A stretch of DNA of 64,000 nucleotides from CAYXFD01 sp964464175 (GCA_964464175.1 CAYXFD010000013.1:13434-77433), one strand, 5' to 3'. Shown: positions 1 through 9,205, numbered from the stretch's first letter. Made by a program: numbers and translations. Notes: generated by a model from the sequence alone, not told the origin.

Positions 1-1119
1 TTGGGAACTCACCGGATGAACTTTTTCCATTTTCAGCATGCTATAAAACTGCTCGGGTAGGATTGTTTTCTGATCTAAAAAGATGTTCTCACCAAAGTTT
101 ATTCCGAATGATAACCGCTGAATCTGATACTTTTCCAATAATTCTAAAGGTAAGTCACAAGCCGAATCGGTGACAATACCCAGAGGAAACTTTCTTTGGT
201 GGCTGATCAGATATTGCATAAGCATATCATCGACCTTGATATTAAGAATTAGTCCGTAATCTTTGACATCAAAGAAAAAACGAGCAGGGTCATCCGTATG
301 AATATGCAGATGTATCTTTTCAGTAGTACCGGCGACGATAAATGATTGGCCGTATGAGCGAAACTTCTCTTTAAACTCAGCCAAGCTGAGAGAAGGTTTG
401 CCGATAACTGCCTCAGTACAGTAACGGACACCGGTTGTGTGGTCTGTATGTGCATCTTTGAGCTCGTCTTCCGGCAGTTTGGTCAGCTTCATCTCCCGGA
501 GCTGATAATTCCCTTTCTTCAGATATTCCAGAATACCTTCTAATAGATAAACAAAAGCTTTAGCACCGGCATCAACAACCTTCGCATCAGCCAATACCTT
601 TAACTTGGCAGGAGTTTTCTCCAGGGAACTAAGTGCTTCCCGGTAAGCATCCTGCAATAGCTCATAGACATCATTTGTCTTATTACTCTGCTTCAATAAA
701 GCATCAGCCCAATCCTTTATGACTGTAAGCATCGTGCCTTCTACCGGTTCGACCAGCGAGTCATATACATGTTTGATTGCTTTAACAGCAGACTCAGAAA
801 AACTTTGAGCTGTAACACGCAGACTGTCATCCAACTCTAAACTTATCCCTAAGAGATATTGAGTAAAGATAATCCCCGAGTTTCCCCGTGCGCCTGAAAG
901 ACCTGAATCGGCCATTGACTGTAAGGTTGATTTTAAAGAACGTGCGGGTTCAGTTCCTTCTATTATAGAGCTAAGGGTTGAAGCCATATTTGTTCCCGTG
1001 TCGGCATCTGCTACTGGGAAAACGTTTATTCTGTTGAGATACTCCCGATTTTTGATTAGGTTTTCGGCACCATAAATAAAAGCCAGAAAAAAGCCTTTAC
1101 CATCTATATATTGGATCAT
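1..1119 (-). CDS. DAK2-DegV fusion protein (DhaL-like + fatty-acid-binding), 3' end outside window
   Basis: An open frame of 373 codons runs off the left edge, so the C-terminus is missing. The N-terminal ~200 residues are a DhaL/DAK2 domain: the nucleotide/Mg motif NVFPVADADTGTNM lies near residue 32 and GARGNSG follows near residue 75. The visible end begins a DegV domain with GIVTDSACDLP, the usual strand-loop that contacts a bound fatty acyl chain. Related DAK2 and DegV proteins act with fatty acid kinase (FakA/FakB) in phosphorylating exogenous fatty acids; whether this fusion does so is inference. The ATG at 1119 has an AGAGG ribosome binding site about 7 nt upstream, and the lipocalin stop lies 14 nt away, so the two genes are probably co-transcribed with lipocalin first. 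Confidence 0.85.
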   Translation of the reverse strand, partial: MIQYIDGKGFFLAFIYGAENLIKNREYLNRINVFPVADADTGTNMASTLSSIIEGTEPARSLKSTLQSMADSGLSGARGNSGIIFTQYLLGISLELDDSLRVTAQSFSESAVKAIKHVYDSLVEPVEGTMLTVIKDWADALLKQSNKTNDVYELLQDAYREALSSLEKTPAKLKVLADAKVVDAGAKAFVYLLEGILEYLKKGNYQLREMKLTKLPEDELKDAHTDHTTGVRYCTEAVIGKPSLSLAEFKEKFRSYGQSFIVAGTTEKIHLHIHTDDPARFFFDVKDYGLILNIKVDDMLMQYLISHQRKFPLGIVTDSACDLPLELLEKYQIQRLSFGINFGENIFLDQKTILPEQFYSMLKMEKVHPVSSQ

Positions 1120-1133
1120 AAATAACGCCTCTG

Positions 1134-1586
1134 TTACTGAAACTGCGGCATAGCAACAATCTTTTCCGTATCATACCCTATCTTTTTAAGTCTTGCTATA
1201 ATCTCTTTATATGTGTTTTCTGCTATCTTTGGAGTCCTGTTCATTATCCAGACAAATTTTCTGTTAGGGACGCCAATAACAGTATAACTGTAATCATCTG
1301 CCAGGTCAATAATCAGATAAGGAAACCTGATAGGGTAGAAAAATTGCACACGCCATTCGGCATTAGTCTCTTTATTATAGACCCAAGCTTTGGAGTGTAT
1401 CACCTTAAGCTTCCCGTCCGGAGAATTTTTTCTAAACTGATACTCAATAGCTATAGAACCGTCATCTTTAAGCGTATAAGTCTCTATACCATTGACTGCA
1501 TTCTTTTCGATAAAATTTGGGATTATCCCCATTACATACCAACTTCCCATAAATCTTTTTAAATCGACATTTTCAACTGTTTCCAT
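1134..1586 (-). CDS. lipocalin family protein (Blc-like), no signal peptide
   Basis: A 150-residue protein matching bacterial lipocalins. The N-terminal signature is LKRFMGSWYVMG (the GxW motif of strand A), followed by beta-rich sequence and a C-terminal helix (TYKEIIARLKKIGYD) packing on the barrel. The frame also opens at a GTG four codons upstream, but the ATG at 1586 has GAGG 6 nt before it and is the better start. E. coli Blc is an outer-membrane lipoprotein; here there is no signal peptide or lipobox, so a cytoplasmic location is implied. Lipocalins bind small hydrophobic ligands such as lysophospholipid. The downstream DAK2-DegV gene also belongs to a lipid-binding family, which makes a shared role in fatty acid or lysolipid handling plausible, but this is inference. 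Confidence 0.85.
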   Translation of the reverse strand: METVENVDLKRFMGSWYVMGIIPNFIEKNAVNGIETYTLKDDGSIAIEYQFRKNSPDGKLKVIHSKAWVYNKETNAEWRVQFFYPIRFPYLIIDLADDYSYTVIGVPNRKFVWIMNRTPKIAENTYKEIIARLKKIGYDTEKIVAMPQFQ

Positions 1587-1887
1587 AGATAGCCTCACTG
1601 ATCAGGATAGGGCAATTAATAATAAAAAAACACAAGTATCAATCTCATCTTAACTTCCTTCGCTTCTTTCATTCAAGATAAACCAAATATAAATCCAGCA
1701 GAGCAACTTTTTTTTGCTTTCACTCCAAAATACCTTTTGCGATGTCTTCGCTCCGTTATAGATACGTCTCTTTACGACGCAACTCGATACTTAGATTAGG
1801 AGCCTGACCGCTCTGTTTTTTTCTAACGATAACAAAGGCAGAGATGATTGTTATGATGAGGATTTGATTTCTGAATTGCACTTCCAT
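1587..1887. other. intergenic region, no gene seen
   Basis: About 300 bases between the lipocalin start and the permease stop, both on the minus strand. It should hold the end of the permease transcript and the lipocalin promoter. I see no convincing terminator hairpin, RNA gene or short reading frame with a ribosome binding site. Confidence 0.4.
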
Positions 1888-3240
1888 TTATTTATCAACA
1901 ACAGGGAGAACCAGATTTGTGATGATCGCTGTCAGGCCTCCGGTGGTGACAGGTGCAGAAAAAATATTCCTCAACGTCTCCGGCAGATTGTTCAGAGCTT
2001 GCGGTACAAGCTGTACCCCCAATCCCATACTAAACGAGATTGCGATGATCATCATTGCCCGCCGGTCGATCTTATGAGAGGCGATGATCTTGATACCTGC
2101 TGCTGCGACTGTTCCAAACATAATGATCGTAGCCCCGCCCAGTACCGGTTTTGGCATCTGCTGAAACACCCCGCCGATCAGAGGGAACAGACCCAAAAGA
2201 ACAAGAAGACCGGCAATATAGATCCCCACATATCGGCTGGCAACTCCGGTAAGCTGGATAACCCCGTTATTCTGACTGAAGGTCGTATTGGGGAAAGTGT
2301 TGAATATTGCTGCCAGGGCGGAATTGAAACCGTCTCCTAATACACCCCCTTTGATTCTTTTGATATATAGATCACCCTGGATCGGTTCCCGGGATACCAT
2401 TGAAGTTGCAGTCAGATCCCCGATAGACTCAATAGTGGTGATAAGATAAACAAGAGCAATCGGTACAAAGGCTTCCCAGCGAAACCCAAAACCATATTTA
2501 AAGGGGATGGGTATGCTGACAGCAGGCAGGTTACGCAAACTGCTCAGATCAACAATTCCCAGAAAAAGAGATACTGTATATCCCGCAACCAAGCCTATCA
2601 CGATGGAACTCATCCGCAAAAACTGATTTCGGCTACGGTTGAAGATAACGATAATAATGAGAACCAGAAAAGCCAAACCCAGATTTTCAAAGCTGCCGAA
2701 CTCTTCCGGTCGGTTATCCAGCAGCCACTGACCTCCCGCCATATCGGTGAGACCAACCTTGATCAAGCTCAATCCTATCAAGGAAACAACGATCCCCGTA
2801 ACGGTGGGAGTGATGACTTTCTTGAGATGATGCAGGAATCTGCTCAAGATCATTTCGATGAAAGCACCGAGAAAACACATCCCGAAAATGACTCCGAGTA
2901 TCTCCTGCGAACTACCCCCTCTGCTTCTAACAAGCAATCCGGCACTCAGAATAGCTCCCAGAAAGGCAAAACTTGTACCCTGAATACTTAAAAGTCCGGA
3001 ACCGATAGGTCCGAAACGCTTGATCTGAATAAAAGTAGCCATTCCGGAAACGATGAGTGACATACTGATAAGATAGGGAATTTCTGCTTCCAGACCCAGA
3101 ATACCGCCGATCACCAGTGTCGGTGTTATGATACCGACAAAGATAGCCAGCAGATGTTGAAGGGCAGCAAAGATAGAATCACGAACCGGTGGTCTATCCG
3201 CCAGAGTGTAGATGAGATCAGTTTTATACTCTTCTTTCAT
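1888..3240 (-). CDS. NCS2-family purine (xanthine/urate-type) permease
   Basis: A 450-residue polytopic membrane protein of the nucleobase:cation symporter-2 family, the usual length. Family motifs are QHLLAIF in TM1, GTSFAF in TM3, the substrate-binding ESIGDLTATS in TM8 and the signature TFSQNNGVIQLTGVASRYVG in TM9-10. The QNNG(V/I)xxLTGVASR form is typical of the xanthine/urate branch (XanQ/XanP/UacT) rather than UraA, so proton-coupled xanthine uptake is the best guess; substrate cannot be fixed from sequence alone. GGAG precedes the ATG. It stands alone and is divergent from the acetyltransferase. No purine-riboswitch-like structure is visible in the leader. Confidence 0.9.
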   Translation of the reverse strand: MKEEYKTDLIYTLADRPPVRDSIFAALQHLLAIFVGIITPTLVIGGILGLEAEIPYLISMSLIVSGMATFIQIKRFGPIGSGLLSIQGTSFAFLGAILSAGLLVRSRGGSSQEILGVIFGMCFLGAFIEMILSRFLHHLKKVITPTVTGIVVSLIGLSLIKVGLTDMAGGQWLLDNRPEEFGSFENLGLAFLVLIIIVIFNRSRNQFLRMSSIVIGLVAGYTVSLFLGIVDLSSLRNLPAVSIPIPFKYGFGFRWEAFVPIALVYLITTIESIGDLTATSMVSREPIQGDLYIKRIKGGVLGDGFNSALAAIFNTFPNTTFSQNNGVIQLTGVASRYVGIYIAGLLVLLGLFPLIGGVFQQMPKPVLGGATIIMFGTVAAAGIKIIASHKIDRRAMMIIAISFSMGLGVQLVPQALNNLPETLRNIFSAPVTTGGLTAIITNLVLPVVDK

Positions 3241-3261
3241 AATCTCTTTTCTCCTTTCGGC

Positions 3262-3291
3262 AACATATCTAATTTAGAGCTCAGTTGTCAA
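3262..3291 (-). promoter_or_regulatory. candidate sigma-70-like promoter of the permease
   Basis: Read on the minus strand, TTGACA (3291-3286) is followed 18 nt later by TATGTT (3267-3262), about 22 nt before the ATG at 3240. The -35 is a full consensus match; the -10 matches four of six positions. Confidence 0.4.
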
Positions 3292-3441
3292 AATAAAAAA
3301 GGAAATTTCTCTTTATCAAGAACTGCTCCAAAGAAATATCTTGTTCAAATGTTCCTATGAGTAGTTTTAGTACAAACAATACCCGTAACTAAACTATCTT
3401 TTCCCTGTTAGAGGGATAATTAGATCAGAGGAGAAAAGGAG

Positions 3442-4341
3442 ATGAGTATAACTTGCAGAAATTACCATAATGACAGAAGGTTTGGAACCGATTATCATAA
3501 AGTCTGTGATTTTCTTATCAGGATAAACGAAAGAGCTGTTATCAAACCAAATTTTCTCTGGGGAAGATGGGTCTGGATGATTAGCCGCCCTGTTGATAAT
3601 GAGGAGCAGAGAAATCTGATAGGTATCTGGGAGAAGGAGGCGAAAATTGTAGCTCTGGCTACATTCGAACTGACTTTCGCAGAGATTCATATTTGTCTTG
3701 ATCCTGATTACCGCTATCTGTTCCCTGAGATCATTGCCTATGCCGAAGAGCATCTTTCTGCTGAAGGTCTGCTGCATATTCTTCTCCCCGACAATGACCG
3801 GGAACTGCAGAAAATTGCTGCCCGGCAGGGATTTACTCCAACCGGGGAAAAGGAGCCGGTTTCGGTTCTGGATATACCTAAGTATTTGACAATCACTCTG
3901 CCGGAAGGATTCGGGATCGTCAGCATGGCAGATAACTGGGATTTTTATCAATACAACCGGGTTATGTGGCGTGGTTTCGGTCATGAGGGTGAACCGGCGC
4001 AGGAAAAGGAAGATATCGAGTGGCGGGAGACGATGCTGAGCAGTCCTCATCTCCTTCCTGAACTCGTTCTTGCCGTAGTTTCTCCTCAGAATACTTATGC
4101 CTCTCATTGCGGATTGTGGTATATTCCGGGCAGCGATTATGCCTATTTGGAACCTTTGGTGACCGATCCGGCTTACCGGCAGCTGGGGTTAGGAAAAGCT
4201 GTCTTGCTGGAAGCAGCGAGAAGAGCAGCGGAATTAGGAGCAAAAGAGGTTTATGTCTGTTCCGAACAGCAATTTTACTATAATCTCGGTTTTTATCCCC
4301 TCCCCTCCGAAACCTGGTGGAAGAAAAGCAGTTCGGCATAA
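3442..4341 (+). CDS. GNAT-family N-acetyltransferase
   Basis: A 299-residue protein, longer than a single GNAT domain. The C-terminal ~120 residues hold the acetyl-CoA-binding core: LVTDPAYRQLGLGKAVLLEA gives motif A with the Q/RxxGxG pyrophosphate loop (QLGLGK), followed by AKEVYVCSEQQFYYNLGF, the motif B strand and helix with the usual GF ending. The N-terminal ~150 residues are related in layout (EITxYAEEHL and LPDNDRELQKIAARQGFTPTG resemble a second, degenerate GNAT repeat), so a tandem-GNAT architecture is likely. AGAGGAG lies 8 nt before the ATG. The substrate is unknown and no neighbour suggests one. Confidence 0.85.
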   Translation: MSITCRNYHNDRRFGTDYHKVCDFLIRINERAVIKPNFLWGRWVWMISRPVDNEEQRNLIGIWEKEAKIVALATFELTFAEIHICLDPDYRYLFPEIIAYAEEHLSAEGLLHILLPDNDRELQKIAARQGFTPTGEKEPVSVLDIPKYLTITLPEGFGIVSMADNWDFYQYNRVMWRGFGHEGEPAQEKEDIEWRETMLSSPHLLPELVLAVVSPQNTYASHCGLWYIPGSDYAYLEPLVTDPAYRQLGLGKAVLLEAARRAAELGAKEVYVCSEQQFYYNLGFYPLPSETWWKKSSSA

Positions 4342-4978
4342 AAGTAAAGATACTGAAGGGGAGTCTCAAAATCATAATCCATAAGACCAGAAAAGGGATC
4401 GAGATGATGCATCGTTCGAAGGGACTGGTAACTGTGTAGGAACAGAATGGTTTTGCGGAGAACATTTTACAGGCTATCACCCAAAGAAGCAATTACCTCA
4501 GTGACCAAACATTTTAAGACCCAAGAATAGTCTCCCAAAGTTTGTAAAGAAAAGTTATACTGCCGGCATTTGACCCACTTTTTTCCCTGATGACCTGATC
4601 AGGGGCGTAATCATGAGAGGTAAATCTCAACAACTCGATGGCTATATTTCTGAGTTCAGAAGATTTAAATTGACAAAAAAACGTTATAGATATACTTGAT
4701 ATACAGAAGATTTCAAGCTGAGAAGGATATAGTGTAACAGCTTGTGTTAGAAATTTGTAATTGATTTTTGAGTTAGCAACTCGACTTAGTGCTATTACTG
4801 AGGAATTGAGGTGGCTATGAAAAGAGTTAACGTCGCAAATTGTCCAGTGTTAGCGGCAAATACTTCCTGGTGTATTGGAATGCATCTAATGCTTATTAGT
4901 ACCCAACATCATAATTAGGCTTTTTTTTCTTCAGGATGTTTCAGAATTAATCTTAGTTTTTTCTTTTCGGAGGTAAAA
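4342..4978. other. 637-bp intergenic region upstream of the secreted protease
   Basis: No gene is supported here. It contains a TTGACA box (4670-4675) with TATACT (4691-4696) after 15 nt and TATACA (4700-4705) after 24 nt, a possible promoter giving a leader of about 270 nt for the protease gene. The protease ribosome binding site GGAGG sits just before 4979. I see no tRNA, transposase remnant or clear terminator for the acetyltransferase. Confidence 0.35.
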
Positions 4979-7777
4979 ATGAAGCATGTTTTTTTATTAT
5001 CGTTTATCTTATTATTGACAGTAGTCTTGTTTGCAGAATCGGTTGATCATGATACCGCTCTAACTGCAGCAAGTAACTGGTTGAATCATCAAAACAATTT
5101 AAGGGGCAATTACCCGGATCTTTCAGTTAAGGACTTTTACATCCATCGACTTGAAGGTCAAATAATCTTTTATGTCTTTGATTTCGAACCGCAAGGTTTC
5201 GTTATGGTAGCCGGAAGCGATGCCTCAAGTCCAATTCTCGGTTACAGTGTATCGGGTTCGAGTAGTTTAGGTGATTTCCCTCCTAACGCTGCCTCATTCT
5301 TCTCGATCTATGAGAGAGGCATGTTGGATATCAATAATAATGAATTATCAAATGAGTATTCTATAGGTGACTGGGAAGCTATTTTGACCGGGAACATTCC
5401 TTCTCCCCATCGCTCACGGGCAGTATCACCGCTGTTGTCAACTCAGTGGAATCAGAACTATTCATGGAATACATCATGTCCTGCTGATGTCAACGGTCCG
5501 GGTGGTTACGTTTATGCCGGATGTCCTGCAGTAGCAGCGGCACAGGTAATGAACTACTGGGAGCATCCGGACCAGGGCACCGGTTCACACTCTTATACTC
5601 ATACCCAATACGGTTTACTCTCGGCAAATTTCGGAACTACTACCTATGATTGGTCAAGCATGTCTGATACCACTCCCACGAATTCAATCAGACAGCTGCT
5701 ATTTCATCTTGGTGTTGCAACTGAGATGGACTACGGTCCTTATGGTTCAGGAGCTTACTCTTCTGATGCCCGGGATGCTCTGGTAGATTTTTTTGATTAT
5801 GATGCTTCAGCTTCATTAGAGTGGAAGTATAATTATTCTCACAACGAGTGGATATCGCTTCTCAAAGAACAGTTAGATAACAGTTACCCTTTATTCTATC
5901 ATGGTTATGACTCAACTCATAGTTCCGGACATGCCTTTAATTGTGACGGCTATGATGCCAGTGATAATTTCCATTTCAATTGGGGTTGGAGTGGCAGTTA
6001 TGACGGATATTTCAACCTCAATAGTCTTAATCCGGGAAGTCATGATTTCAGTTATTTACAGGCAGCGATTGTTGATGTATATCCAGCATCGCAGCTTCCC
6101 GCTCCCCAGAACTTAACCGGCTATGCAGGCGGGGCAAAGGTATTTCTTTCCTGGTCAGCTCCCGCTTCCCGTTCCCTCCAGGGATATAACGTTTACCGTT
6201 TTGGGACCAAGATCAACCAGAGCCTGATAAACGGGTTGGAATACGAAGATACAGATGTTATGAGTCCCGGTATTTATCAGTATTATGTAACAGCAGTTTA
6301 TGATTCGGGAGAATCCGGAGCTTCGAATACTGTTACCATGGAAACCTATAATCCTTTATCCCTACCATTTTCGGAGAACTTCGATACAGTTAGTGAAATC
6401 CCTGTTTATTGGCATTTAGATGATCACATTGGCAACGGTCAGGTGTGGCAGGTAGGAATTGTTTTCGGAGGGTTAGTGACAAGCGGTAATTATGCTTTTC
6501 TAAACAGCCATAATTACGGGTCAGGTAATACTCAGAATTGTGACCTGATAACTCCCGTTTTAGATCTGACGAATTACCGTAATATTCAGCTCTCTTTCAG
6601 CCACTATTTCAAACAGAAAGCGCTCTCTTCCACAGCAACTCTGTCTTATAGTTTGGATAATGGTGCTTCCTGGACAGCGATAGACTCCTGGACAGACGAT
6701 ACTGCTAATCCGGATTTCTTTAGTTCTTTTATTTCTGCTGTAGATAAGGAATCTGAAGTCAGATTCAAATGGAATTATACCGGTACATGGGGTAATTACT
6801 GGTGTATAGATAATATTGATATAGTCGGGGAGGAATTAGTCATTCCGCCTGAAGGAACAATGGTTGAAGGCTTTTTCTTTTCACATGACAATCCAGAATC
6901 GATCTCTTACGATCCCGAACCCGCAGATCCGCCGGATCCTCCGGAAGATTACAATAATCTACTGTTAATTGGAGTTTCCGGTTCAGGACTAGTTCAGTTC
7001 ACGATATCGGCAGATCCGCAAACATCTGGGTTTTACTATGTATCAGGAGGATGGTCGGCACCACATGCCTGTATTGATAACGAGATTGTCTTTAATATCG
7101 ATTTTGGAAGAGGCGACGCTTATATCTTTCTTGGTGATGAAGATGATCCTCCGCTTCCGGTAGAGCTTTCTTCCTTCACTGCTAATATTACTGCCGATAT
7201 GTTTGTGAACCTCGAATGGCGGGCAGAGTCAGAAACTAATATGCTTGGCTATAACGTGTTTCGCGCTTCGGAAGACAGTGTTACAGAAGCTGCGAAAGTA
7301 AATCCGGTTACGATTGAAGCCCATAATGAAAGTGTAGCAACTGACTATTATTATGTTGATCAGAATGTCTTTAGTGGTCAAGAATACTACTATTGGCTGG
7401 AGTTGATCGATCTCGATCTGACAACTAATTTCCATGGTCCTGTTTATGTCTTTGTGAACGAAGATGAGGAATCAGGAACAACGCCGGTTCTTCTTGAAAC
7501 CAGACTGATCGGAGCTTATCCCAATCCTTTCAATCCTGAAACCGCTGTAAGGTTCTCTGTCGCAGAAACTACAAAGGTATCTATCACAGTTTACAATCTG
7601 CTCGGACAAAAGATGCAGTCTCTTTTGATTAACGAACTCTACGATAAAGGAAGACATTCAGTTGTCTGGAATGGAAGGGATGCCGATAATCAACCTGCTG
7701 CTTCCGGGATTTATTTCTACAGAATGAAAACCGATGACGGTTTTGAGGATTTCAAAAAAATGCTCTTGCTGAAGTAG
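4979..7777 (+). CDS. secreted peptidase C10 (streptopain-like) with MAM-like and sorting domains
   Basis: A 932-residue exported cysteine protease. Residues 1-20 are a signal peptide (hydrophobic core ending LFAES). Residues ~22-125 match the streptopain pro-inhibitor region. The C10 catalytic domain follows: Cys182 in YAGCPAVAAAQVMNYW, His318 in SSGHAFNCDGYD, then FHFNWGWSGSYDGYFNL, a strongly conserved C10 block. Next come an Fn3-like module (~375-455), a MAM/jelly-roll-like segment (~460-620, ending WCIDNIDI), an unknown insert, the LPVELSSFT carrier module (~720-830) and a sorting domain starting at YPNPFNPET and ending KMLLLK. GGAGG lies upstream of the ATG. It is monocistronic, closed by the terminator at 7807. 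The protease is probably exported as a zymogen and released or surface-attached after sorting. The catalytic pair is intact. Confidence 0.9.
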   Translation: MKHVFLLSFILLLTVVLFAESVDHDTALTAASNWLNHQNNLRGNYPDLSVKDFYIHRLEGQIIFYVFDFEPQGFVMVAGSDASSPILGYSVSGSSSLGDFPPNAASFFSIYERGMLDINNNELSNEYSIGDWEAILTGNIPSPHRSRAVSPLLSTQWNQNYSWNTSCPADVNGPGGYVYAGCPAVAAAQVMNYWEHPDQGTGSHSYTHTQYGLLSANFGTTTYDWSSMSDTTPTNSIRQLLFHLGVATEMDYGPYGSGAYSSDARDALVDFFDYDASASLEWKYNYSHNEWISLLKEQLDNSYPLFYHGYDSTHSSGHAFNCDGYDASDNFHFNWGWSGSYDGYFNLNSLNPGSHDFSYLQAAIVDVYPASQLPAPQNLTGYAGGAKVFLSWSAPASRSLQGYNVYRFGTKINQSLINGLEYEDTDVMSPGIYQYYVTAVYDSGESGASNTVTMETYNPLSLPFSENFDTVSEIPVYWHLDDHIGNGQVWQVGIVFGGLVTSGNYAFLNSHNYGSGNTQNCDLITPVLDLTNYRNIQLSFSHYFKQKALSSTATLSYSLDNGASWTAIDSWTDDTANPDFFSSFISAVDKESEVRFKWNYTGTWGNYWCIDNIDIVGEELVIPPEGTMVEGFFFSHDNPESISYDPEPADPPDPPEDYNNLLLIGVSGSGLVQFTISADPQTSGFYYVSGGWSAPHACIDNEIVFNIDFGRGDAYIFLGDEDDPPLPVELSSFTANITADMFVNLEWRAESETNMLGYNVFRASEDSVTEAAKVNPVTIEAHNESVATDYYYVDQNVFSGQEYYYWLELIDLDLTTNFHGPVYVFVNEDEESGTTPVLLETRLIGAYPNPFNPETAVRFSVAETTKVSITVYNLLGQKMQSLLINELYDKGRHSVVWNGRDADNQPAASGIYFYRMKTDDGFEDFKKMLLLK

Positions 7778-7806
7778 GATATCTAACTAATTATAATCAG
7801 AAACAG

Positions 7807-7837
7807 AGCCCGGATATCATTTTATCCGGGCTTTTTT
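7807..7837 (+). terminator. rho-independent terminator after the C10 protease
   Basis: A perfect 9-bp stem (AGCCCGGAT at 7807-7815 with ATCCGGGCT at 7824-7832), an 8-nt loop and a run of T from 7832. It starts about 30 nt after the protease stop codon. Confidence 0.9.
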
Positions 7838-8016
7838 CGTCCTTTGCTCCCGAAGAGGGGAGACCTGACTCTTCATCATCTGCTGTCAGACGACCGTTAA
7901 TGATCTGTACGGCAACTCCATCCTTTTCGTATCTGCTCTTAGTTGTCCATACCTGTCGTCTTTGGAATGAAGGTTTTGAGAAAATTTGACAGGGAAGAGG
8001 GCTTAGCAGCCTGGGA

Positions 8017-8466
8017 TTACCAGTTGTGAGTCAGGTTTGAAGTATCCTCTGCCGGCGGGAGAAAACCTTGTTCGATAATAGATGCTACATTGGTTGGAAT
8101 ACCGGCAGCCTCCAGTTCTTCTTTCGTTGTTAGTGACAGCTCTATTTCCGGATTATCCTTCCTGAACCGGTAGATAAACCTGATAAAGTGGGCGAAATTA
8201 GTGGAAGCGGGAATTTCCCTGCCGGAATAGAACTTTTTCCGTTGTCCGGCATAGCTTTTCAGATCATTTTTAAAACCGGTGGAACAGAGTTTCCAGGTAT
8301 TCACCAGGTTCTTCAGGGAAGAACCGAAGTTATGATGATTCTGTTTTAATTCCGGTCTGACATATCTTCTGATTACGGCTCTGTTTCCCTCTTTCCATTT
8401 GAGATGGACATAGCCGCCGATTTTACCGCTGATCGTTCTTATAGCCATGGTATAGATCGCTTTCAT
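8017..8466 (-). CDS. small hypothetical protein
   Basis: 149 residues with no signal peptide or membrane segment. The N-terminus (RTISGKIGGYVHLKWKEG followed by IRRYVRPELKQ) has the layout of small basic proteins in Bacteroidota-type genomes that begin GKxGxxVxxxxxGxxxVRxYVxP (compare DUF6266-like proteins), but I cannot assign a family with confidence. The C-terminal part is mixed charged and helical. GGAGG lies 9 nt before the ATG. The gene follows the 222-residue unknown gene after 70 nt on the same strand, so the two may be co-expressed. Confidence 0.55.
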   Translation of the reverse strand: MKAIYTMAIRTISGKIGGYVHLKWKEGNRAVIRRYVRPELKQNHHNFGSSLKNLVNTWKLCSTGFKNDLKSYAGQRKKFYSGREIPASTNFAHFIRFIYRFRKDNPEIELSLTTKEELEAAGIPTNVASIIEQGFLPPAEDTSNLTHNW

Positions 8467-8536
8467 CTTTGTTTTCCTCCTTGGTTATCCTTTTCTCCCT
8501 TATCACATTCTTCATTTAGCAAACGCATAACAAGCT

Positions 8537-9205
8537 TCAGCCGGGGAGTTGCTGAAGCTCATCACTCCACAGGAAACGGAGTGTATTGGACAGCTCTTTA
8601 TTGCGGGTGTTTACCGCATAAAAGCACTGTTCATCTTTACCTTCATATTCGAACTTAATACTCTTTTTCGGACAATATACTGCTGTCGTTATGAGCAGAT
8701 CAGAAGCCGGATCAGGTTGATTTCCCACCGTTGTTTCATAGATGTCGAGAGGATCATCTCCCCTTACCTTTCTTTCGAACCGGAAATTGAGCAATCTCAG
8801 ATTGACCGGTTGACTCTTTAAGAGATAATAGGGGTAGGTTGAGTGCAATACTCGTAATCTTTCGCTGATACCGGAGCCAGGAGTTTGATGGGCAAGGTGC
8901 ATGATCATCCTTGTCCTTATTCGCAGTGGTGTGTTGATATGATTCTTGTATTTTTCCGGTTCATAGAGCTTTATCTGCTGCGAACCATGCGACATCTGGA
9001 AGACATATTTATCGGTCTTCCCCCTTAAAGAGATAGTCATTCTCGTTAATCTCTGATGCTCAAAGTCCGATTCAAAATAATTCTTCAGCGAGTTTCGTAA
9101 CTGTTTCCGTAAACTTCTCGGGATCACAGGATTATCCGGAAGAGCTAATCTCTGTTTTAGCCTTTGTATTTCATATAAGACTAACTTATCTTTTCTTGCT
9201 TTCAT
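8537..9205 (-). CDS. hypothetical protein, first of a two-gene unit
   Basis: 222 residues, very basic in the N-terminal half (many K and R), with no signal peptide or membrane helix. I do not recognise a domain. The strong GGAGG site 6 nt before the ATG and its placement ahead of another basic unknown protein support a real gene. The middle part carries a beta-rich segment (NLRLLNFRFERKVRGDDPL) and the C-terminus is mixed. The pair lies alone between two blocks of exported proteins, converging on the C10 protease gene. Confidence 0.5.
   Translation of the reverse strand: MKARKDKLVLYEIQRLKQRLALPDNPVIPRSLRKQLRNSLKNYFESDFEHQRLTRMTISLRGKTDKYVFQMSHGSQQIKLYEPEKYKNHINTPLRIRTRMIMHLAHQTPGSGISERLRVLHSTYPYYLLKSQPVNLRLLNFRFERKVRGDDPLDIYETTVGNQPDPASDLLITTAVYCPKKSIKFEYEGKDEQCFYAVNTRNKELSNTLRFLWSDELQQLPG

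Noticed and set aside
1864..2340. A plus-strand reading frame of 158 codons within the permease region
   Set aside because: It lies antisense to the conserved NCS2 permease, is rich in Cys, His and Gln without a domain, and has no ribosome binding site. The permease frame is clearly the real one.
3241..3441. Possible purine riboswitch in the permease leader
   Set aside because: No three-way junction or conserved purine-riboswitch core is visible, and the 5' leader predicted from the promoter is too short.
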